Shown here: positions 35,709-45,685 of the stretch, piece by piece | Layout of the letters: every line of letters starts with the position of its first letter | Position numbering within the stretch: position 1 is the stretch's first letter | Assembly: GCF_029674545.1 (NCBI RefSeq) | Contig: NZ_CP121354.1 | Span: 1,550,001-1,614,000, forward strand | DNA: 64,000 nucleotides | Origin: Mesorhizobium sp. WSM4904 | GTDB lineage: Bacteria > Pseudomonadota > Alphaproteobacteria > Rhizobiales > Rhizobiaceae | Reading direction: 5' to 3' | The notes under the pieces: generated by a model | Seen by the model: only the letters and a program-made list of their open reading frames with translations | Databases searched by the model: none | Told to the model about the DNA's origin: nothing | Position numbers and translations under genes: made by a program

Positions 35709-37259
35709 GTCGGCCGTGAACTATCCGCAAGCCATTGATCTGGCCTGTTGATTGAGGCGGATAGCGGCTTTGGAATTGCAGGATTAGCGGTATTTGGACG
35801 CTGTTTTCCTGCAATTCGGTTTTGCGATTCCCTTGTGGCGCGGAGCGTGATTCACTCGGTTCGGCGGCGGCGAATCGAGGGGACAGCGAATGTCCAGGCC
35901 ACGCGAGAAGCGCGAGACGGGAGAGCAGGACCTGTTCCGCTCCCGGCTCGACCAAATCATCAACATGAAGCACGAGCTGGTGCGGCTGGCGCAGGCGATC
36001 GACTGGCCGGTGCTGGAGGAGCGTTTCGGCGCCGTCTATTCGGACGGCCCCGGCATGCCGCCGCTGCCGACCCGGCTGATGGCGGGGCTGGCGATCCTCA
36101 AGCACACCTTCAACCTGTCGGATGAGGTGCTGTGCGAGCGCTGGGTGGAGAACCCTTATTTCCAGTATCTCACCGGCGAGACGTTCTTTTGCCATACGCT
36201 GCCGTTCGACCGCTCCTCGATGACGCGTTGGCGCAGCCGTATGGGCGAGGAGCGGATTATGGTGCTGTTGCAGGAGAGCCTCAGCCTCGCGGTCAAGACC
36301 GGGGCGATGAAACCGGCCGACACGCGCCAGGTGATCGTCGACACCACCGTGCAGCCGAAGAACGTCATGTTCCCGACCGACGCCAAGCTCATCCATCGGG
36401 CACGCGAACGGCTGGTGCGGCTGGCCAAGAGGACGGGTCTCCATTTGCGCCAGAGTTATGTGCGGGTCGGCAAGCTGGCGCTGATCAGCCACCAGCGCTA
36501 TGCCCACGCCAAGCAGTTCAAGCGGGCCAACAAGGCGCTACGCAAGCTCAAGACCTATCTCGGCCGGACCATTCGCGACATTGGTCGCCAGATCGCCGGC
36601 GATCAGGGGCTGGACGCGCTGTTCAAATGGCCGCTCTACCAGGCCGCCACCGTTCTCGAGCAACGCCAGCGCCAGCGCGGCCGCAAGATCTACAGCCTGC
36701 ACGCACACGAGGTGGAATGCATCGGCAAGGGCAAGGCGCATGCGCCCTACGAGTTCGGGGTGAAGGTGTCGGTGGCCACCACGCTGAAGCGCTCCAGGGG
36801 CGGCCAGTTCGCCCTGCATGCAAAAGCACTGCCCGGCAATCCCTATGACGGCCACACGCTGGCAAGCGTCATCCCCGACATGGAAAAGACCATCGGCAAC
36901 GAGATCGGCCGCATCCTCGCCGACGCCGGCTATCGCGGCCACAACGCACCGCAGAGCCACAAGCTCAGGGTCTTCACCGCGGGCCAGAAACGCCGCGTCA
37001 CCCCAGCCATCAAGCGCCAGATGCGACGGCGGTCGGCGGTCGAGCCCGTCATCGGCCACATCAAGAGCGAACACAGAATGGGCCGCAACTACCTCGCCGG
37101 CCAGCAGGGCGACACCCTCAACGCCATCCTGGCCGCCGCCGGCTACAACTTCTCCCTCCTGCTCAGGTGGCTGAAGGGGTTTTTGTCGCTCTTGATTGCC
37201 CTGCTTCAAATCCGGCCGAAGCCGGTCGCCGCTTAGGGCTCGGATTGTTCACGGTCGAC
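35709..37259 (+). mobile_element. Complete IS5-group insertion sequence with 6-bp target duplication
   Basis: 1551 bp bounded by 19-bp terminal inverted repeats GTCGGCCGTGAACTATCCG (35709-35727) and its complement with two mismatches (37241-37259). The target duplication GATTTG flanks both ends (35703-35708 and 37260-37265). One transposase gene fills it. Intact ends and duplication indicate a recent insertion. Confidence 0.88.
35890..37236 (+). CDS. IS5 family transposase
   Basis: 448 residues. N-terminal DUF772 domain (LAILKHTFNLSDEVLCERWVENPYFQYLTG) and a DDE nuclease domain with the Asp in VIVDTTVQPKNV, a second Asp in ILADAGYRGH and the Glu in RRSAVEPVIGHIK. Full length without breaks, so probably active. 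It lies inside the terminal repeats of the IS described above. Confidence 0.92.
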   Translation: MSRPREKRETGEQDLFRSRLDQIINMKHELVRLAQAIDWPVLEERFGAVYSDGPGMPPLPTRLMAGLAILKHTFNLSDEVLCERWVENPYFQYLTGETFFCHTLPFDRSSMTRWRSRMGEERIMVLLQESLSLAVKTGAMKPADTRQVIVDTTVQPKNVMFPTDAKLIHRARERLVRLAKRTGLHLRQSYVRVGKLALISHQRYAHAKQFKRANKALRKLKTYLGRTIRDIGRQIAGDQGLDALFKWPLYQAATVLEQRQRQRGRKIYSLHAHEVECIGKGKAHAPYEFGVKVSVATTLKRSRGGQFALHAKALPGNPYDGHTLASVIPDMEKTIGNEIGRILADAGYRGHNAPQSHKLRVFTAGQKRRVTPAIKRQMRRRSAVEPVIGHIKSEHRMGRNYLAGQQGDTLNAILAAAGYNFSLLLRWLKGFLSLLIALLQIRPKPVAA

Positions 37260-37346
37260 GATTTGATGCGGTAGTCGCCTATGAGCGGTCAAAACGAACG
37301 CAGCTGGTTCGCCGATCGACCAAACGGCGAGCGCACTGTGCTTTGC

Positions 37347-38696
37347 TCAGACCGCCACCGAGTGCCTCGCCGTTCCCCCTTTGAAATATGTATCGAACTT
37401 GGCCGCGATGGTTCGAATGAAGGGGCGACTTTCAGTCCGTACGAGGAAACTGTCACCATCGAATTCAAGCGCTCGGGCAGGATCGTGGAGTGCGATGGAC
37501 CTCGAGCGATGAAGGAGCTGCTCGCCGGCTTTGCCGAACCGCTCCACCAGGTCGACTGCCGAGAAGGCAAAATCACACATCAGCCGCTCGATGATCCAGC
37601 CACGGACGCGATCGTCGTCGGAAAGGGCAACGCCGCGGACGGCAGCCAACCCGCCATCCGCAACCATGCGCCCGTACCCGGCAGTCGAAGCCATGTTCTG
37701 CACGTAGCCTTGGCGAAAACGACCGATGGACGAAGGGCCAAGTCCGATCAGTGTCGGGCAGCGATCCTCAGTGTAGCCCTGAAAATTGCGATGCAAAACC
37801 CCTGCGCGGGCCGCTATGGCCAGCGCATCGTCGGGCTTCGCGAAATGATCGAGTCCTATTGCCTCATATCCCTTGGCGACAATTGCCCGCGCCGCGAGTT
37901 GAGATTGGGCGAAACGCTCAGTGGGACTCGGCAGCCATGCCTCGTCGATCATCGTCTGATGCTTCTTGAACCAGGGCACATGTGCGTAGCCGAACAGGGC
38001 CATCCGGTCTGGCTCCAAGGTCAGTGCCTGCGCCACCGTGGAACAGATCGTCTCGCGTGTCTGATTCGGGAGCCCGTAGAGCAGGTCCAGATTGACCGAT
38101 TCGACGCCCCGCGAACGAACCCCGTCGACGACTGCCTTGGTCTGCAAAAAACTCTGCTCACGATTAATTGCTTTTTGCACTTGCGGATCGAAATCCTGCA
38201 CGCCGAGGCTCGCCCGCGTTACGCCGATTTGAGCAAGTGCATCAAGGCGCGCCTTGTCCATGTCGTTGGTTTCGATTTCGATGCTGACCGTAGCATCCGG
38301 GAGAAGGTCGAAGCTGTCCCGCAAGGCCGCTCCAAGAGCAACCATATCATCGGGCCTCAGAATAGTTGGCGAACCGCCACCGAAGTGGATTGCACGGACA
38401 TGTGCCTTGCCGCTCACCAGACCGGCAATCGTGACGATTTCGGCATTCAGCGAGCGCAGATAAGCGGCCACCGGCTCATATTGGTGCGTCTGCTTGGTGT
38501 GGCAGGCGCAGAACCAGCAGAGCTTGTCGCAGTAAGGAATGTGCAGGTACAGCGAGATTTCGTCGCCGCTTTCCAGCGTCTCCAACCAGCCACGGTAAAT
38601 GGCAGCATCGATCCCCGAATGGAAATGCGGCGCCGTCGGATAGCTGGTGTAGCGTGGGACGTTCTCGCTGAGTTTGACAGCTATTTCCGATTGCAT
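37347..38696 (-). CDS. hemN: Oxygen-independent coproporphyrinogen III oxidase
   Basis: 449 residues from ATG 38696; the longer frame upstream has no family similarity. Radical SAM enzyme with the cluster motif C56-x3-C60-x2-C63 in PYCDKLCWFC and GGGSPT (SAM binding). It decarboxylates coproporphyrinogen III without oxygen and so feeds heme synthesis under microaerobic conditions, matching the neighbouring cbb3 oxidase genes. Divergent from fnrN with a shared FNR-type box at 38751-38764. Confidence 0.95.
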   Translation of the reverse strand: MQSEIAVKLSENVPRYTSYPTAPHFHSGIDAAIYRGWLETLESGDEISLYLHIPYCDKLCWFCACHTKQTHQYEPVAAYLRSLNAEIVTIAGLVSGKAHVRAIHFGGGSPTILRPDDMVALGAALRDSFDLLPDATVSIEIETNDMDKARLDALAQIGVTRASLGVQDFDPQVQKAINREQSFLQTKAVVDGVRSRGVESVNLDLLYGLPNQTRETICSTVAQALTLEPDRMALFGYAHVPWFKKHQTMIDEAWLPSPTERFAQSQLAARAIVAKGYEAIGLDHFAKPDDALAIAARAGVLHRNFQGYTEDRCPTLIGLGPSSIGRFRQGYVQNMASTAGYGRMVADGGLAAVRGVALSDDDRVRGWIIERLMCDFAFSAVDLVERFGKAGEQLLHRSRSIALHDPARALEFDGDSFLVRTESRPFIRTIAAKFDTYFKGGTARHSVAV

Positions 38697-38750
38697 CTCG
38701 CGTTCACCGTGTTGCCCGCCGGAACACTGCACGCATCGCTGAAGCAGACC

Positions 38751-38764
38751 CTGATCTCGATCAG
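38751..38764. promoter_or_regulatory. FNR/FixK box between hemN and fnrN
   Basis: CTGAT-CTCG-ATCAG is a symmetric variant of the anaerobox TTGAT-N4-ATCAA. It lies 54 bases before hemN and 84 before fnrN, so FnrN or FixK may activate hemN and regulate fnrN. Confidence 0.8.
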
Positions 38765-38848
38765 CCGCGCTCATGGACAAACCGCCGCAGGATTTCTCTA
38801 CCCTGGATGGGTATCCTGCCGGCAGTTAGGATCGGGTAAGGCGAACGC

Positions 38849-39592
38849 ATGACCTTTCGGCAAGACATTCATAGTTCCGGCATTCCTGTTCTTTGCTTCC
38901 CTTGCGAGGCACGGCGTCGCGGTGTCTGCGGTGCGCTCGATCCAGACAATTTGGTTGGGCTCGCCAAGACTTGCTCGCGTCGCCGGATCGAGTCAGGAAT
39001 GGAGTTGACCGGCGAGGCACAGAACGTCGACAGCTACTCCAACGTGCTTTCAGGCGTGGTAAAGCTATCAAAGAGCCTGTCGGATGGGCGCCAGCAGATC
39101 GTCGGTCTCCAGTTTGCACCGGATTTTCTGGGACGTCCTTTCAAGGAGGAAAGCTCGATCAATGCGGAAGCGGCAACAGCAGTCACGCTGTGTTCGTTTC
39201 CGCGAGCGGCCGTCGAACGGATGATGAAGGCGTCACGGGAATTCGAGCATCGCCTGCTCAAACAGACGCTGAATGAACTCGATGAGGCGCGCGAGTGGAT
39301 GGTGACGCTGGGGCGCAAGACAGCTCCGGAAAAGGTGGCGACTTTTCTCCTCATGATGGCCCGGAATATCGATTCCAGTCTCGATGCGGCTTCCGGGTCG
39401 GCCTCCTTCGATCTGCCGCTGACGCGTGCCGAAATGTCTGATTTCCTTGGAATCACCAGCGAGACCGTGAGCCGCCAACTGACGCGATTGCGGGCTGACG
39501 GGGTGATTCGGATTGAGAACGCACGCCATGTGACGGTGGACAGCATAAGCCGTCTGGAGAAGCGCTGTGGCGGCGGACGCGAGCGGCCCTAA
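38849..39592 (+). CDS. fnrN: FnrN-type Crp/Fnr transcription regulator
   Basis: 247 residues. N-terminal cysteines Cys16, Cys19 and Cys27 plus a central Cys (VTLCSF) provide the oxygen-labile 4Fe-4S cluster, which distinguishes FnrN from FixK. Cyclic-nucleotide-fold core, long dimer helix and C-terminal helix-turn-helix with EMSDFLGITSETVSRQLTRL. It turns on fixNOQP and hemN at low oxygen. The gene overlaps no neighbour and is preceded by an FNR box, suggesting autoregulation. Confidence 0.92.
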   Translation: MTFRQDIHSSGIPVLCFPCEARRRGVCGALDPDNLVGLAKTCSRRRIESGMELTGEAQNVDSYSNVLSGVVKLSKSLSDGRQQIVGLQFAPDFLGRPFKEESSINAEAATAVTLCSFPRAAVERMMKASREFEHRLLKQTLNELDEAREWMVTLGRKTAPEKVATFLLMMARNIDSSLDAASGSASFDLPLTRAEMSDFLGITSETVSRQLTRLRADGVIRIENARHVTVDSISRLEKRCGGGRERP

Positions 39593-40086
39593 GCGGCGAG
39601 GCCATGTCGCATGACTCCGGGGCGGGCCGTGTTTGCCTTTTAATGCGATGTCGCCGCGCCTTCGACGAAGCGGCGTCACGGTTGTCGAGACAAACAGCTT
39701 TCGGGCTTTGATAGGAACGTGACCAATCGCCAGGTGTGTTTCGGCACATACCGGCGAAGCATGGTCCTTAATCTGCCACGGCTCGGCGGAACGATCGCGT
39801 TCGTTTCCAATGGGATCCGAACAACGTTTGGCAGGGCATCGGCAATAGCATCCAACGCGCGCAGAGCCTCAGCTTTCGCCTCAGCGATCGCGTCTGCGCC
39901 CGCCCAACCCAGGGAACGCCTTCCATGAGGGAGTGAGCCCGCGCTGCGTTCCTCGTTCATTCGCCACCTGCTGATTGCGCCGCACAAAATCGTGCGGCCT
40001 GACATAGATCAGGGCGAGGGGGCGGCGGCTGCGCGATTAGTGCGCTGCGGATTTGGCATCCACCAGATTCGAGATCGGGATCTGCA
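39593..40086. other. Region between fnrN and fixN
   Basis: Holds the FixK box and fixN promoter at its right end. A minus-strand frame 39676-39960 (from an ATG at 39960; ADAIAEAKAEALRALDAIADAL helix) could be a small unknown protein divergent from fixN, but has no recognised family and weak support. Confidence 0.4.
39999..40012. promoter_or_regulatory. FNR/FixK box of fixN
   Basis: CTGAC-ATAG-ATCAG fits the FixK/FnrN consensus and lies 75 bases before the fixN start, the usual spacing for an activator site near -40. Confidence 0.82.
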
Positions 40087-41706
40087 ATGAAATTCGGCAC
40101 AGAGATCGTCCTTCTAAGCGTGTTCGCTTTTGCGGCCCTGGTGGCCGCCGGCTTCGGCGTGGATGAACCTTTCCGCCGACACATGTGGGTGTTGTTCTTC
40201 GCAGTGGCTGGTTTCACTGCGATCCTGTTGCGCAACACGGAGTTCAGGCCAGCAGCTCCGATTGACCCATCCGCTTACATGGATGGTCCGATCCGCTACG
40301 GCGCGATCGCCACCGTGTTCTGGGGTGTCGTCGGCATGCTGGTCGGCGTGGTGATCGCGCTGCAGCTCGCCTACCCCGATCTCAACATCCAGCCCTGGTT
40401 CAATTTCGGTCGTTTGCGGCCGTTGCACACATCCGGTGTCGTTTTCGCCTTCGGCGGCAACGCGCTGCTTTGCACGTCTCTGTATGTCGTGCAGCGCACC
40501 TGCCGCGCGCGCCTCTTCGGCCGTGATCTCGCCTGGTTCGTCTTCTGGGGCTACCAGCTGTTCATCGTCATGGCCGCGACCGGCTACCTGCTCGGCATCA
40601 CCGAGGGCCGCGAGTACGCCGAACCCGAATGGTATGTGGATGTCTGGCTGACCATCGTCTGGGTCGCCTACCTCATTCTGTTCCTTGGCACGATCCTGAA
40701 GCGCAAGGAACCGCATATCTACGTGGCCAACTGGTTCTACCTGTCGTTCATCGTGACCATCGCGATGCTGCATGTGGTCAACAACCTGTCCATACCAGTC
40801 TCGTTCCCGGGCTCCAAGAGCTACTCCGCCTTTTCAGGGGTCCAGGACGCCTTGACGCAATGGTGGTACGGCCACAACGCGGTCGGCTTCTTTCTCACCG
40901 CCGGCTTCCTCGGCATGATGTATTATTTCGTGCCCAAGCAGGCGAACCGGCCAGTCTATTCGTACCGGCTGTCGATCGTCCATTTCTGGGCTATCATCTT
41001 TCTCTACATCTGGGCCGGGCCGCATCACCTGCACTACACCGCCTTGCCCGATTGGGCGCAGACGCTCGGCATGGTGTTCTCGATCATGCTGTGGATGCCG
41101 TCCTGGGGCGGCATGATCAACGGCCTGATGACGCTGTCCGGCGCCTGGGACAAGCTGCGCACCGATCCGATCATCCGCATGATGGTGATGGCCGTCGCCT
41201 TCTATGGCATGTCGACCTTCGAAGGCCCCATCATGGCGATCCGGGCGGTCAATTCGCTGTCGCATTATACCGACTGGACCATCGGGCACGTCCATTCGGG
41301 TGCGCTCGGCTGGGTCGGCATGATCTCGTTCGGCGCGATCTACTACATGGTCCCGAAGCTCTGGAACCGTCAACGGCTCTACTCGCTGAGGCTCGTCACC
41401 TGGCACTTCTGGCTGGCGACACTCGGGATCGTCGTCTACGCCGCGGTGATGTGGGTGTCCGGCATCATGCAGGGCCTGATGTGGCGCGAATATGGCGAGC
41501 AGGGCTTCCTGGTCTACTCCTTCGCCGAAACCGTCGCCGCCATGCACCCCTACTATGTCCTGCGCGCCATCGGCGGCGCCATGTACCTCTCCGGCGCCCT
41601 GATCATGGCCTGGAACATCACCAGGACCATCCTCGGCCACCAGCGCGAGGAGGAGCCGATGCCGAGCCCCGTCGCCATCCGACCTGCGCGATCAGGAGCC
41701 AGGTAA
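40087..41706 (+). CDS. fixN: cbb3-type cytochrome c oxidase subunit I
   Basis: 539 residues with about 12 membrane helices and the conserved histidines for hemes b and CuB ([49 protein letters not shown]). Catalytic subunit of the high-affinity oxidase that lets bacteroids respire in nanomolar oxygen. Stop overlaps the fixO start by one base. FixK box upstream. Confidence 0.97.
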   Translation: MKFGTEIVLLSVFAFAALVAAGFGVDEPFRRHMWVLFFAVAGFTAILLRNTEFRPAAPIDPSAYMDGPIRYGAIATVFWGVVGMLVGVVIALQLAYPDLNIQPWFNFGRLRPLHTSGVVFAFGGNALLCTSLYVVQRTCRARLFGRDLAWFVFWGYQLFIVMAATGYLLGITEGREYAEPEWYVDVWLTIVWVAYLILFLGTILKRKEPHIYVANWFYLSFIVTIAMLHVVNNLSIPVSFPGSKSYSAFSGVQDALTQWWYGHNAVGFFLTAGFLGMMYYFVPKQANRPVYSYRLSIVHFWAIIFLYIWAGPHHLHYTALPDWAQTLGMVFSIMLWMPSWGGMINGLMTLSGAWDKLRTDPIIRMMVMAVAFYGMSTFEGPIMAIRAVNSLSHYTDWTIGHVHSGALGWVGMISFGAIYYMVPKLWNRQRLYSLRLVTWHFWLATLGIVVYAAVMWVSGIMQGLMWREYGEQGFLVYSFAETVAAMHPYYVLRAIGGAMYLSGALIMAWNITRTILGHQREEEPMPSPVAIRPARSGAR

Positions 41707-42437
41707 TGGGCTTGATGGACAAACACGCAATCATCGAGAAGAACGCCACGCTTCTTCTCGTTGGCTCGCTGCTCGTGGTGACGGTCGGCGGCATCGTCGA
41801 GATCGCGCCTCTCTTCTATCTCGACAACACGATCGAGAAGGTGGAAGGCATGCGCCCCTATTCGCCGCTCGAACTTGTCGGGCGCAACATCTATATGCGC
41901 GAGGGCTGCTACCTCTGTCATAGCCAGATGATCAGGCCGTTCCGCGACGAAGTTGAGCGCTATGGCCACTACAGCCTGGCTGCCGAGTCCATGTACGATC
42001 ACCCCTTCCAGTGGGGATCGAAGCGCACCGGGCCGGATCTCGCCAGAGTTGGCGACCGCTACTCGAATGCATGGCATGTCGCGCATCTTACCGACCCGCG
42101 CTCGGTGGTGCCGGAATCGATCATGCCGAGCTATGGGTTCCTGAAAGACACGCCGATCGACGTGAAGGATTTCTCGACGCATCTGGTCGCCAACAGGCTT
42201 GTAGCCGTCCCTTACACCGATGACATGATCGCCCACGCCAATGCGGATCTGGCGGCGCAGGCCGATCCCAATGCCGACACATCAGGCCTTGAGGCGCGTT
42301 ACCCAAAAGCCAAGATCGGCGACTTCGACGGCAACCCGCAACAGGTCACCGAAATGGATGCCCTGCTCGCCTACCTGCAGATGCTTGGCACACTGGTCGA
42401 CTTCAAAAATTACGACGAAGCCGCCGGCTACCGCTGA
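41706..42437 (+). CDS. fixO: cbb3 oxidase subunit II (monoheme cytochrome c)
   Basis: 243 residues: one N-terminal membrane anchor (about 14-36) and a cytochrome c domain with the heme motif CYLCH in the sequence [14 protein letters not shown]. Passes electrons to FixN. Normal length; overlaps fixN by one base. Confidence 0.97.
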   Translation: MGLMDKHAIIEKNATLLLVGSLLVVTVGGIVEIAPLFYLDNTIEKVEGMRPYSPLELVGRNIYMREGCYLCHSQMIRPFRDEVERYGHYSLAAESMYDHPFQWGSKRTGPDLARVGDRYSNAWHVAHLTDPRSVVPESIMPSYGFLKDTPIDVKDFSTHLVANRLVAVPYTDDMIAHANADLAAQADPNADTSGLEARYPKAKIGDFDGNPQQVTEMDALLAYLQMLGTLVDFKNYDEAAGYR

Positions 42438-42448
42438 GGAGAACGCTG

Positions 42449-42598
42449 ATGACCTACAATTTGATGCGGGCGTTTGCCGACAGCTGGGGCCTGGTTGCGA
42501 TGGCGCTGTTCTTCGTGGGGTGCATCGCCTTTGCCCTACGCCCCGGCAGCCGAAGGCTGGCCGACGAAGCGGCCCGCATTCCGCTCGAGGACGAGTGA
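42449..42598 (+). CDS. fixQ: cbb3 oxidase small subunit
   Basis: 49 residues (MTYNLMRAFADSWGLVAMAL... one membrane helix, then a charged tail ending PLEDE). CcoQ/FixQ stabilises the oxidase complex. Eleven bases after fixO and two before fixP; too short for ordinary ORF cutoffs. Confidence 0.92.
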   Translation: MTYNLMRAFADSWGLVAMALFFVGCIAFALRPGSRRLADEAARIPLEDE

Positions 42599-42600
42599 TC

Positions 42601-43464
42601 ATGAGCGACGAGCATATCGATGAAATCTCTGGCGTCTCGACCACCGGCCACGAATGGGATGGTATCCGGGAGCTGAACAACCCGCTTCCCAGATGGTGGG
42701 TTATCACTTTTTACGTCACCATTGTCTGGGCGATAGGCTACACCATTGCCTATCCAGCATGGCCTCTGTTGCACTCGGCGACAACGGGTGTGCTCGGCTA
42801 TTCCAGCCGCAACGAGGTCAGGAACGAGCTGACCGCGGCTGAGGCCGCCAAGGGCAAATATATCTCGGCGGTGGAGTCCAAGAGCGTCTCGGAAATCGCC
42901 GCGGACGACGGCCTGCGCGAATTCGCAATCGCCGCCGGTGGCGCCGCTTTCAAGGTCAATTGCGTACAATGTCATGGCTCCGGCGCCCAGGGTTCCAAGG
43001 GCTTTCCCAATCTCAACGACGACGACTGGCTGTGGGGCGGCAAGGCCGAGCAGATCCAGCAGACGATTACGCACGGCATCCGCTTCGCATCCGATCCGGA
43101 CACGCGCCTGTCGGAAATGCCGGCCTTCGGCGACATCATTACCGCCGACCAGATCGCACAAGTCAGCGCCTACGTGGCCAGCCTTTCCGGCAAGGTCCGC
43201 GATGCAAGTCTGATCCAACCCGGCGCCAAGGTCTTTGCCGAGAATTGCGTGGCCTGTCACGGCGACAATGCAAAAGGCAACAGGGAATTCGGCGCCCCCG
43301 ACCTGACCGATGCGATCTGGCTCTATGGATCCGGTGAGACAGCCATCGCCGCACAGGTCCGTGCGCCAAAACAGGGCGTCATGCCGGCCTGGGTTGGCCG
43401 TCTCGGCGAGATCAAGGTCAAGGAACTTGCAGTTTATGTCCATTCGCTTGGCGGCGGAGAATAG
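42601..43464 (+). CDS. fixP: cbb3 oxidase subunit III (diheme cytochrome c)
   Basis: 287 residues from ATG 42601. An N-terminal helix (about 32-52) precedes two cytochrome c domains with CVQCH and CVACH. Takes electrons from the bc1 complex and passes them to FixO and FixN. Normal length for FixP. Confidence 0.97.
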   Translation: MSDEHIDEISGVSTTGHEWDGIRELNNPLPRWWVITFYVTIVWAIGYTIAYPAWPLLHSATTGVLGYSSRNEVRNELTAAEAAKGKYISAVESKSVSEIAADDGLREFAIAAGGAAFKVNCVQCHGSGAQGSKGFPNLNDDDWLWGGKAEQIQQTITHGIRFASDPDTRLSEMPAFGDIITADQIAQVSAYVASLSGKVRDASLIQPGAKVFAENCVACHGDNAKGNREFGAPDLTDAIWLYGSGETAIAAQVRAPKQGVMPAWVGRLGEIKVKELAVYVHSLGGGE

Positions 43465-43506
43465 GAATGGAAGGTCCTATTCTTCGGTCCCCCCTGCCAA
43501 GCGGAC

Positions 43507-43530
43507 GAGGCCCGGCGTGAGCCGGGCCTC
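43507..43530 (+). terminator. Hairpin between fixP and fixG
   Basis: Perfect 10-bp stem GAGGCCCGGC-GTGA-GCCGGGCCTC without a downstream T run. Likely ends or attenuates the fixNOQP transcript or protects its 3' end. Confidence 0.6.
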
Positions 43531-43631
43531 GACACCATCCCTAATGCGATCTGCACAACCCGGCAAGGCTATCCTACGGCGAGGCTTTACGACAGGTGCC
43601 CCTGACATTGGCTGGGAAAGTGGAGTTGCAC

Positions 43632-45191
43632 ATGCGTGACAAGACGCAGTTGACAGGGCTCGAAACAGAAACTGTCAATTCCGCCAAAACCCGCAAGCCG
43701 CTTTATGCCGCGCGTCAAAAGATCTTTCCGAAGCGCGCCTCGGGCAACTTTCGTCGCTTCAAATGGCTGGTGATGACGATCACACTTGGCATCTATTACC
43801 TGGCTGCGTGGCTGCCTTGGGCTCGCGGTCCATTTGCCCCGGACCAGGCAGTCCTGCTCGATCTCGCGAACCGGCGCTTCTACTTCTTCTTCATCGAGAT
43901 ATGGCCCCAGGAATTCTTCTATGTGGCCGGCCTCCTGGTCATGGCGGGCGTCGGTCTTTTCCTGATCACCTCGACTGTCGGCCGTGCCTGGTGCGGCTAT
44001 GCATGCCCTCAGACGGTGTGGGTCGATCTGTTCCTCGTCGTCGAACGTGCGATAGAGGGCGACCGTAACGCTCGCATGAAACTCGATGCAGGCCCCTGGA
44101 CCGCCCGCAAGCTGATGCTGCGCTTATCGAAGCACGCCGTCTGGCTGGTCATCGGTGCGGCGACCGGCGGCGCCTGGATTTTCTATTTTGCCGATGCGCC
44201 GACGCTGGTTGGCGAACTCTTCACCGGCACCGCGCCACCCGTCGCCTACATCACTGTCGCCGTGCTGACGGCTACCACCTACACGTTCGGCGGTCTGATG
44301 CGCGAGCAGGTCTGCACCTACATGTGCCCATGGCCGCGCATCCAGGCAGCGATGCTCGACGAAAGTTCTCTCACCGTCACCTACAATGACTGGCGCGGCG
44401 AACCGCGTTCTCGCCACGCCAAGAAGGTCCTTGCCGCAGGGCTGCCGGTCGGTGACTGCGTCGACTGCAATGCCTGCGTCGCGGTCTGCCCGATGGGGAT
44501 CGACATCCGCGATGGCCAGCAGATGGAATGCATCACCTGCGCGCTGTGCATAGACGCCTGCGACGGGGTCATGGACAAGCTCGGCAAGGAGCGCGGGCTG
44601 ATCTCCTATGCGACACTGTCCGACTACAACGCCAACATGATGCTGGCGACCGCGGGCGGCTCCAGTTCAGTCAACCCGTCGCAGGTCAGGACCGCTGATG
44701 GCCTGTTCTCCGACAAGGTGGCGCATTTCCATATCCGCAAGATCTTTCGGCCACGCACCTACGTCTACATGGGTATCTGGTCGCTGATCGGCCTGGGTCT
44801 GCTCTATTCGCTGCTGACGCGCGATCGGCTCGAAGTCAACGTGCTGCATGATCGCAATCCGCAATTTGTCACGCTGTCCGACGGCTCGATCCGCAACGGC
44901 TACACCGTCAAGCTGCTCAACATGATCCCCGAGCCAAGGACGATCGTTGTCGCGATTCAAGGCTTGCAGGGCGCCGAGATGAGCGTGGTCGGCGACGACA
45001 TCCCGGAAGGCCGTTCTTTTGCCATTCCGGTCGAACCCGACCGCCTGAAAATGCTGAAGGTCTTCGTGCGCCAGCCGGCGGATCAAATCCAGGGCACAGC
45101 GCAGACCTTCAAGTTCCGTGTCGAGGACAAGGCGAGCTTCGAGGCGGACGAATACACCGCCACCTTCAACGCGCCGGAGACTGCCAGATGA
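43632..45191 (+). CDS. fixG: FixG/CcoG, cbb3 assembly ferredoxin-like protein
   Basis: 519 residues from ATG 43632 (GGAG at 43622). Four to five membrane helices, GYACPQTVWVD, and two 4Fe-4S motifs (CVDCNACVAVCPMGIDIRDG and CITCALCIDACD). CcoG is a cupric reductase supplying Cu(I) for the oxidase. First gene of fixGHIS; overlaps fixH by ATGA. Confidence 0.95.
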   Translation: MRDKTQLTGLETETVNSAKTRKPLYAARQKIFPKRASGNFRRFKWLVMTITLGIYYLAAWLPWARGPFAPDQAVLLDLANRRFYFFFIEIWPQEFFYVAGLLVMAGVGLFLITSTVGRAWCGYACPQTVWVDLFLVVERAIEGDRNARMKLDAGPWTARKLMLRLSKHAVWLVIGAATGGAWIFYFADAPTLVGELFTGTAPPVAYITVAVLTATTYTFGGLMREQVCTYMCPWPRIQAAMLDESSLTVTYNDWRGEPRSRHAKKVLAAGLPVGDCVDCNACVAVCPMGIDIRDGQQMECITCALCIDACDGVMDKLGKERGLISYATLSDYNANMMLATAGGSSSVNPSQVRTADGLFSDKVAHFHIRKIFRPRTYVYMGIWSLIGLGLLYSLLTRDRLEVNVLHDRNPQFVTLSDGSIRNGYTVKLLNMIPEPRTIVVAIQGLQGAEMSVVGDDIPEGRSFAIPVEPDRLKMLKVFVRQPADQIQGTAQTFKFRVEDKASFEADEYTATFNAPETAR

Positions 45192-45685
45192 CCGCTAACG
45201 CTGAAAAACCCCGCGTATTCACCGGCAGGCACATGCTGGCCATCATCCTAGCCTTTTTCGGGGTGGTCATCGCGGTCAATCTGACGATGGCAACGCTCGC
45301 CAACACGAGCTGGACCGGCCTTGTCGTCGAAAACACCTATGTGGCGAGCCAGCAGTTCAACAAGAAGGCCGAGGAGGGGCGGGCGCAGGCAGCGCTCGGC
45401 TGGACCGGCAAGCTGACCATCGCATGGGGCGAGGTCCGCTATAGCCTTACCGACGCCGTCGGCAAGCCGATTGCCTTGCATGGCGTCAAGGTGCTGTTTC
45501 GCCATCCCGCCTACGAGAAAGAGGACAAGGCGGTCAACCTCGCCCTCGCCTCCGGCCAGGAATTCGCAGCCCAGCACATGCCGAAGGATGGCGTCTGGAT
45601 CGTCGAAGTCGACGCTGACGCCGGTCTGGCCGAGCCCTACCGCGAAGTCCGCAGGATCATGATTTCCCATGGAGCGCTGAAATGA
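45188..45685 (+). CDS. fixH: FixH/CcoH, cbb3 assembly protein
   Basis: 165 residues with one N-terminal membrane helix (about 14-36) and a periplasmic domain (NTYVASQQFNKKAEEG is the family mark). Needed for assembly of the oxidase. Coupled by ATGA overlaps to fixG and fixI. Confidence 0.94.
   Translation: MTANAEKPRVFTGRHMLAIILAFFGVVIAVNLTMATLANTSWTGLVVENTYVASQQFNKKAEEGRAQAALGWTGKLTIAWGEVRYSLTDAVGKPIALHGVKVLFRHPAYEKEDKAVNLALASGQEFAAQHMPKDGVWIVEVDADAGLAEPYREVRRIMISHGALK

Noticed and set aside
40629..41700. Frame merged with fixO (602 codons)
   Set aside because: The upstream part is a shadow of fixN; fixO starts at 41706 in the overlap with the fixN stop.
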